A stretch of 9,921 nucleotides of DNA from JBDKJS01 sp039806065. GTDB taxonomy: Bacteria; Bacteroidota; Bacteroidia; AKYH767-A; 2013-40CM-41-45. Of the stretch, positions 7,050 to 9,921 are shown in pieces. The first letter of the stretch is position 1. Every line of letters starts with the position of its first letter. The position numbers and the translations under genes are program-made. Location of the stretch: NCBI GenBank assembly GCA_039806065.1, contig JBDKJS010000189.1:1-9921 (forward strand), given 5' to 3'. The notes beneath the pieces are model-generated. The model had not been told where the DNA came from and made no database searches. It was given only the letters and a program-made list of their open reading frames with translations.

Positions 7050-8156
7050 ATGGATACTACTATCAATACTTTAAAAAACACTGCACTTACAGCTATACAT
7101 GAAAAGTTAAAAGCTAAAATGGTTCCATTTGCTGGATATCTTATGCCGGTATCGTACGAGGGAATTAATGCAGAACATGATACTGTTAGGACCAAAGTAG
7201 GCGTGTTTGATGTATCGCATATGGGAGAATTTATACTTAAAGGTGCTGATGCACTTGATTTGATACAAAGAGTAACAAGTAATGATGCTTCAAAACTTTT
7301 TGATGGTAAAGCCCAATATTCTTGCTTACCTAATGAAGATGGAGGAATAGTTGACGATTTGTTGGTTTATAGATTGGATGAGAAGTCTTACATGTTGGTC
7401 GTTAATGCAAGCAACATTGAAAAAGATTGGAATTGGATTCAAAAATACAATCACAGAAATGTAGAAATGCACAATATTTCTGATAGAACTTCTTTGTTAG
7501 CAGTTCAAGGGCCATTGGCAGGAAAGGCTCTCCAGCCACTAACCAATATTGATTTGGCATCCATGGAATACTACACTTTTAAGAAGGGAATATTTGCTGG
7601 AGTGGAAAATGTAATCATTTCGGCTACCGGGTATACAGGTGCTGGCGGATTTGAACTTTATTTCGATAATCAGCACGCAGAAAAAATTTGGAATGCAATA
7701 TTTTCTGCTGGAGAATCCTATGGAATAAAGCCCATTGGACTAGGAGCTCGTGATACCTTAAGGTTAGAAATGGGCTTTTGCCTTTACGGAAATGACATAA
7801 ATGATACTACATCACCCATAGCTGCCGGCTTAGGTTGGATTACTAAATTTACCAAGGAATTTACGAACTCTCAAAACATTAAAGCTGATAAAGATAATGG
7901 AGTGAAACGGAAGCTCGTTGGTTTTGAAATGGTTGAAAAGGGAATTCCTAGACATGACTATGAAGTAAGAAATGCAAGTGGAGCTGTGATTGGCTCAGTT
8001 ACCAGTGGAACTCAGTCACCCTCGTTGCAAAAAGCAATAGGTTTAGCTTATATAGATACACCATTAGCAAAAGAAGGCAATGAAATATTTATTAACATCC
8101 GCGATAAGGCTGTAAAAGCTGTAGTTGTAAAATTTCCTTTTTATAAAACTAATTAA
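7050..8156 (+). CDS. gcvT: Aminomethyltransferase, glycine cleavage system T protein
   Basis: GcvT takes the aminomethyl group from lipoylated H protein, releases ammonia and passes the methylene to tetrahydrofolate. The 368-residue length is normal. Family motifs occur in order: MVPFAGYLMPVSYEG (24-38), GVFDVSHMGEF (51-61), the conserved Asp pair in GGIVDDLLVY (98-107, D102/D103) with the catalytic aspartate, AVQGP (151-155), TGYTGAGGFELY (193-204) of the folate site, LGARDTLRLEMG (231-242), and the C-terminal barrel motif GSVTSGTQSPSL (315-326). The genes for the H and P proteins are not in the window. It sits 9 bp after a glycosyltransferase and 5 bp before comB, so it appears to be embedded in an operon without other one-carbon genes. 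Confidence 0.97.
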   Translation: MDTTINTLKNTALTAIHEKLKAKMVPFAGYLMPVSYEGINAEHDTVRTKVGVFDVSHMGEFILKGADALDLIQRVTSNDASKLFDGKAQYSCLPNEDGGIVDDLLVYRLDEKSYMLVVNASNIEKDWNWIQKYNHRNVEMHNISDRTSLLAVQGPLAGKALQPLTNIDLASMEYYTFKKGIFAGVENVIISATGYTGAGGFELYFDNQHAEKIWNAIFSAGESYGIKPIGLGARDTLRLEMGFCLYGNDINDTTSPIAAGLGWITKFTKEFTNSQNIKADKDNGVKRKLVGFEMVEKGIPRHDYEVRNASGAVIGSVTSGTQSPSLQKAIGLAYIDTPLAKEGNEIFINIRDKAVKAVVVKFPFYKTN

Positions 8157-8161
8157 ATACC

Positions 8162-8959
8162 TTGGAATCTACCCAACCTATATTGAGTATTGATGCTTGT
8201 TTTTCGCCCTATCTATATCCAGTTTATAGGGATGATGATAGCATAGTAGTGGTGATAGACATCCTTAGGGCCACATCGGCTATATGTACAGCCTTCGAAA
8301 ATGGAGCTGAGAAAATTATTCCAGTTGCCACAGTTGATGAAGCTTTGAAATATAAAGCGCAAGGTTATCTGGCAGGTGCTGAAAGAGATGCTGTAAAAAT
8401 AGATGGATTTGATTTTGGCAACTCGCCATTTGACTATATGGGATCTGAAATGAAGGGTGCCACCATAGTTTTGAGCACCACCAATGGGACACAAGCCATT
8501 GATGCTGCCAAGCAGGCAAACACAGTTGTGATCGGTTCTTTTCTTAATATCAATGCATTGTGTGCATGGTTGCATCATCAGCAAAAAAGTGTATTGCTCT
8601 TATGTAGTGGTTGGAAAAATAAGTTTAATCTGGAAGATGCATTGTTTGCAGGCGCTGTTACCGGCTTAATAGATAAGCTAAATCCTGAATACAGAATGGG
8701 CGATGGGTGCCAAGCCTTAAGAATTCTTTATCAAGAAGCAATAAAAGACCCAATTAGATTTTTGAATAAGGCTTACCATAAGCAGCGCATGGCTAAACTG
8801 AATTTGAAAAAGGATATCAGGTACTGCCTTACACCTAATCAAACTACGGTCATTCCAATATTAAAGGATGGCGCTCTGGTAAAGCTTGAATATGACCAAA
8901 CAATTTTGCAAAACTGTGAAAGGTATTTTTATGATTCTATTCCAGCAGATGAAGATTAG
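8162..8959 (+). CDS. comB: 2-phosphosulfolactate phosphatase family protein (ComB), TTG start
   Basis: The 265 residues match the ComB family, Mg-dependent phosphatases that in methanogens convert 2-phosphosulfolactate to sulfolactate on the way to coenzyme M. Visible motifs are VVVIDILRATSAI (29-41), AGAERD (71-76), FGNSP (85-89), STTNGTQAI (105-113), CSGWKNKFNLEDALFAGA (148-165) and GDGCQALR (180-187). No ATG start can work: the next in-frame ATG is residue 93, past the first conserved block, and an in-frame stop lies at 8150-8152. TTG at 8162, five bases after the gcvT stop, is therefore the likely start; TTG at 8183 is the alternative. In bacteria the true substrate is often unproven, since comA and the rest of coenzyme M synthesis are usually absent. 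Its last 11 bases overlap the next gene. Confidence 0.9.
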   Translation: MESTQPILSIDACFSPYLYPVYRDDDSIVVVIDILRATSAICTAFENGAEKIIPVATVDEALKYKAQGYLAGAERDAVKIDGFDFGNSPFDYMGSEMKGATIVLSTTNGTQAIDAAKQANTVVIGSFLNINALCAWLHHQQKSVLLLCSGWKNKFNLEDALFAGAVTGLIDKLNPEYRMGDGCQALRILYQEAIKDPIRFLNKAYHKQRMAKLNLKKDIRYCLTPNQTTVIPILKDGALVKLEYDQTILQNCERYFYDSIPADED

Positions 8960-9920
8960 TACAATCGTATGTTTTTTAGCCATTCTGTTGATCCCTAAAA
9001 CGGTTCAATGTTGGGGATTTTATGGACATAAGAAAATAAATTACATGGCTGTTTTCACGCTTCCTGAGGGTATGTTCCCATTTTTTAAGAAGCACATTGA
9101 ATGGCTCACTGAACATGCAGTAGATGCAGATAAAAGAAGATATGGAACCTCCAATGAGGCACCGCGTCATTATATCGATATTGACCATTATGGGGAACAT
9201 CCCTTTGATTCAGTACCAGTTTATTGGAAAGATGCAGTGGCTAAGTTTTCGCAGGATACCCTAGAAGCTTATGGCGTAGTACCTTGGCATATTCATAGAA
9301 TGTGCTTTCAGCTTGAAGAGGCATTTAAAGAGGGTGATGTAGGTAGAATTCTTTATCTGGCCGCAAATATGGGCCATTATGTAGGTGATGCACATGTACC
9401 CCTGCACACTACCGAAAATTATAATGGGCAACTAACCAATCAAATAGGAATTCATGGTTTTTGGGAATCTCGTGTTCCTGAACTTTACGGTGACACTTAT
9501 GATTACTTTATAGGCAAGGCTAATTATGTTTCTAAAACACAACTCAAAGCATGGGAGTATGTAAAGGAGAGTCACCTGGCTTTAGATTCAGTTTTGCGTT
9601 TTGAAAAATTATTGAGTTCGCAATATGGCGATGATCAAAAATATGCCTTTGAGCAAAGAGGCAATATGAATGTAAGGGTTTATAGCCAAGCATTTTCTAA
9701 AGCCTATAGTGACATGTTGAATGGTATGCAAGAACGTAGAATGCGTGCGGCAATTATTGCAGTTGGATCTCTATGGTACACCTGTTGGTTGAATGCAGGA
9801 AGCCCAGATCTGGCCATCATAGATACTAAAGAAGTTAGTGACAGCCTAAGAAATGTAATGAAGGAAGAAGAGTTGCTTTGGAACAAGGGCGTGATTAAGA
9901 GCCGAGATCACGAACACTAG
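8949..9920 (+). CDS. Exported zinc-dependent phospholipase C / S1-P1 nuclease-like hydrolase
   Basis: The chosen start at 8949 gives 323 residues beginning with a clean signal peptide (MKISTIVCFLAILLIP) and overlaps the comB stop in ATGAAGATTAG. The frame is open upstream to ATGs at 8886 and 8931, but these only lengthen the leader. Cleavage after C21 would leave W22 as the first mature residue, followed by H27, as in trinuclear-zinc PLC and P1 enzymes where Trp1 binds zinc. Further ligand candidates are D59/D61, H74, H143-x3-D147, H153 and H169-x3-E173. The spacings H143/D147/H153 match H118/D122/H128 of Bacillus PLC, and the last ligand is Glu as in PLC rather than Asp as in P1. It should act in the periplasm or outside the cell on phosphodiesters (phospholipid or nucleic acid). 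The C-terminal region from about 240 is helical. The stop TAG is complete at 9918-9920. Confidence 0.88.
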   Translation: MKISTIVCFLAILLIPKTVQCWGFYGHKKINYMAVFTLPEGMFPFFKKHIEWLTEHAVDADKRRYGTSNEAPRHYIDIDHYGEHPFDSVPVYWKDAVAKFSQDTLEAYGVVPWHIHRMCFQLEEAFKEGDVGRILYLAANMGHYVGDAHVPLHTTENYNGQLTNQIGIHGFWESRVPELYGDTYDYFIGKANYVSKTQLKAWEYVKESHLALDSVLRFEKLLSSQYGDDQKYAFEQRGNMNVRVYSQAFSKAYSDMLNGMQERRMRAAIIAVGSLWYTCWLNAGSPDLAIIDTKEVSDSLRNVMKEEELLWNKGVIKSRDHEH

Positions 9921-9921
9921 G

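Noticed and set aside
7803..7835. Apparent loss of a conserved Glu in the SPxEAGLGW motif of GcvT (here SPIAAGLGW)
   Set aside because: As I recall it, E. coli GcvT also has alanine there (SPLAANMGW), so this is normal family variation.
8213..8584. Open frames on the minus strand inside comB
   Set aside because: They are opposite conserved ComB motifs, and their cysteine-, histidine- and tryptophan-rich translations look like antisense shadows.
8886..8948. Longer start (ATG at 8886 or 8931) for the exported hydrolase
   Set aside because: The extra 21 residues are polar and precede a complete signal peptide starting at 8949; the longer form would extend the overlap with comB and spoil the signal peptide.
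1..9921. CRISPR arrays, insertion sequences, tRNA/rRNA genes, integration sites or a defence system
   Set aside because: No repeat-spacer pattern, transposase, integrase, tRNA-like fold or defence-type gene was seen; all long frames are accounted for by the listed genes.

Overview
The window looks like chromosomal DNA from a member of the Bacteroidota, probably a Cytophagales-type bacterium. The base composition is AT-rich. Most starts lack a Shine-Dalgarno sequence. The one promoter-like element found has the TAnnTTTG form used by this phylum. The sensor proteins and the glycan-type genes also fit the group. The assignment is an inference from style and protein families, not from a marker gene.

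Left part (1-1723, minus strand): two adjacent genes 10 bp apart encode membrane sensor proteins of similar build: signal peptide, helical periplasmic segment, one membrane helix, cytoplasmic coiled coil. The upstream one (578-1723) ends in a histidine-kinase-type ATPase domain but has no recognisable phospho-accepting H box. The downstream one (1-567) runs off the window edge before its output domain. Between this pair and the next operon lie 280 bp (1724-2003) holding a small palindrome and a strong Rho-independent terminator.

Middle part (1836-4788, minus strand): a probable three-gene operon is read leftwards. It starts with a 615-residue membrane-bound NDP-sugar 4,6-dehydratase of the WbpM/PglF/CapD type, then a hotdog-fold acyl-CoA thioesterase, then a 154-residue protein of unknown function, and ends at the terminator at 1836-1876.

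Right part (4915-9920, plus strand): five closely packed genes start divergently from the dehydratase across a 126-bp intergenic region. They encode an NAD-dependent sugar-nucleotide epimerase, a GT4-like glycosyltransferase, the glycine cleavage T protein (gcvT), a ComB-type 2-phosphosulfolactate phosphatase starting at TTG, and an exported zinc-dependent phospholipase C / S1-P1 nuclease-like enzyme whose start overlaps the end of comB.

The dehydratase, epimerase and glycosyltransferase together suggest production and transfer of a modified sugar for a surface polysaccharide or glycoprotein glycan. gcvT (one-carbon metabolism), comB and the exported hydrolase appear to be co-transcribed without an obvious shared pathway. 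No mobile element, CRISPR array, tRNA, rRNA or phage gene was seen. Most of the window is ordinary core or surface-glycan content; the less ordinary parts are the H-box-less sensor, the unknown 154-residue protein, and the gcvT-comB-hydrolase arrangement.
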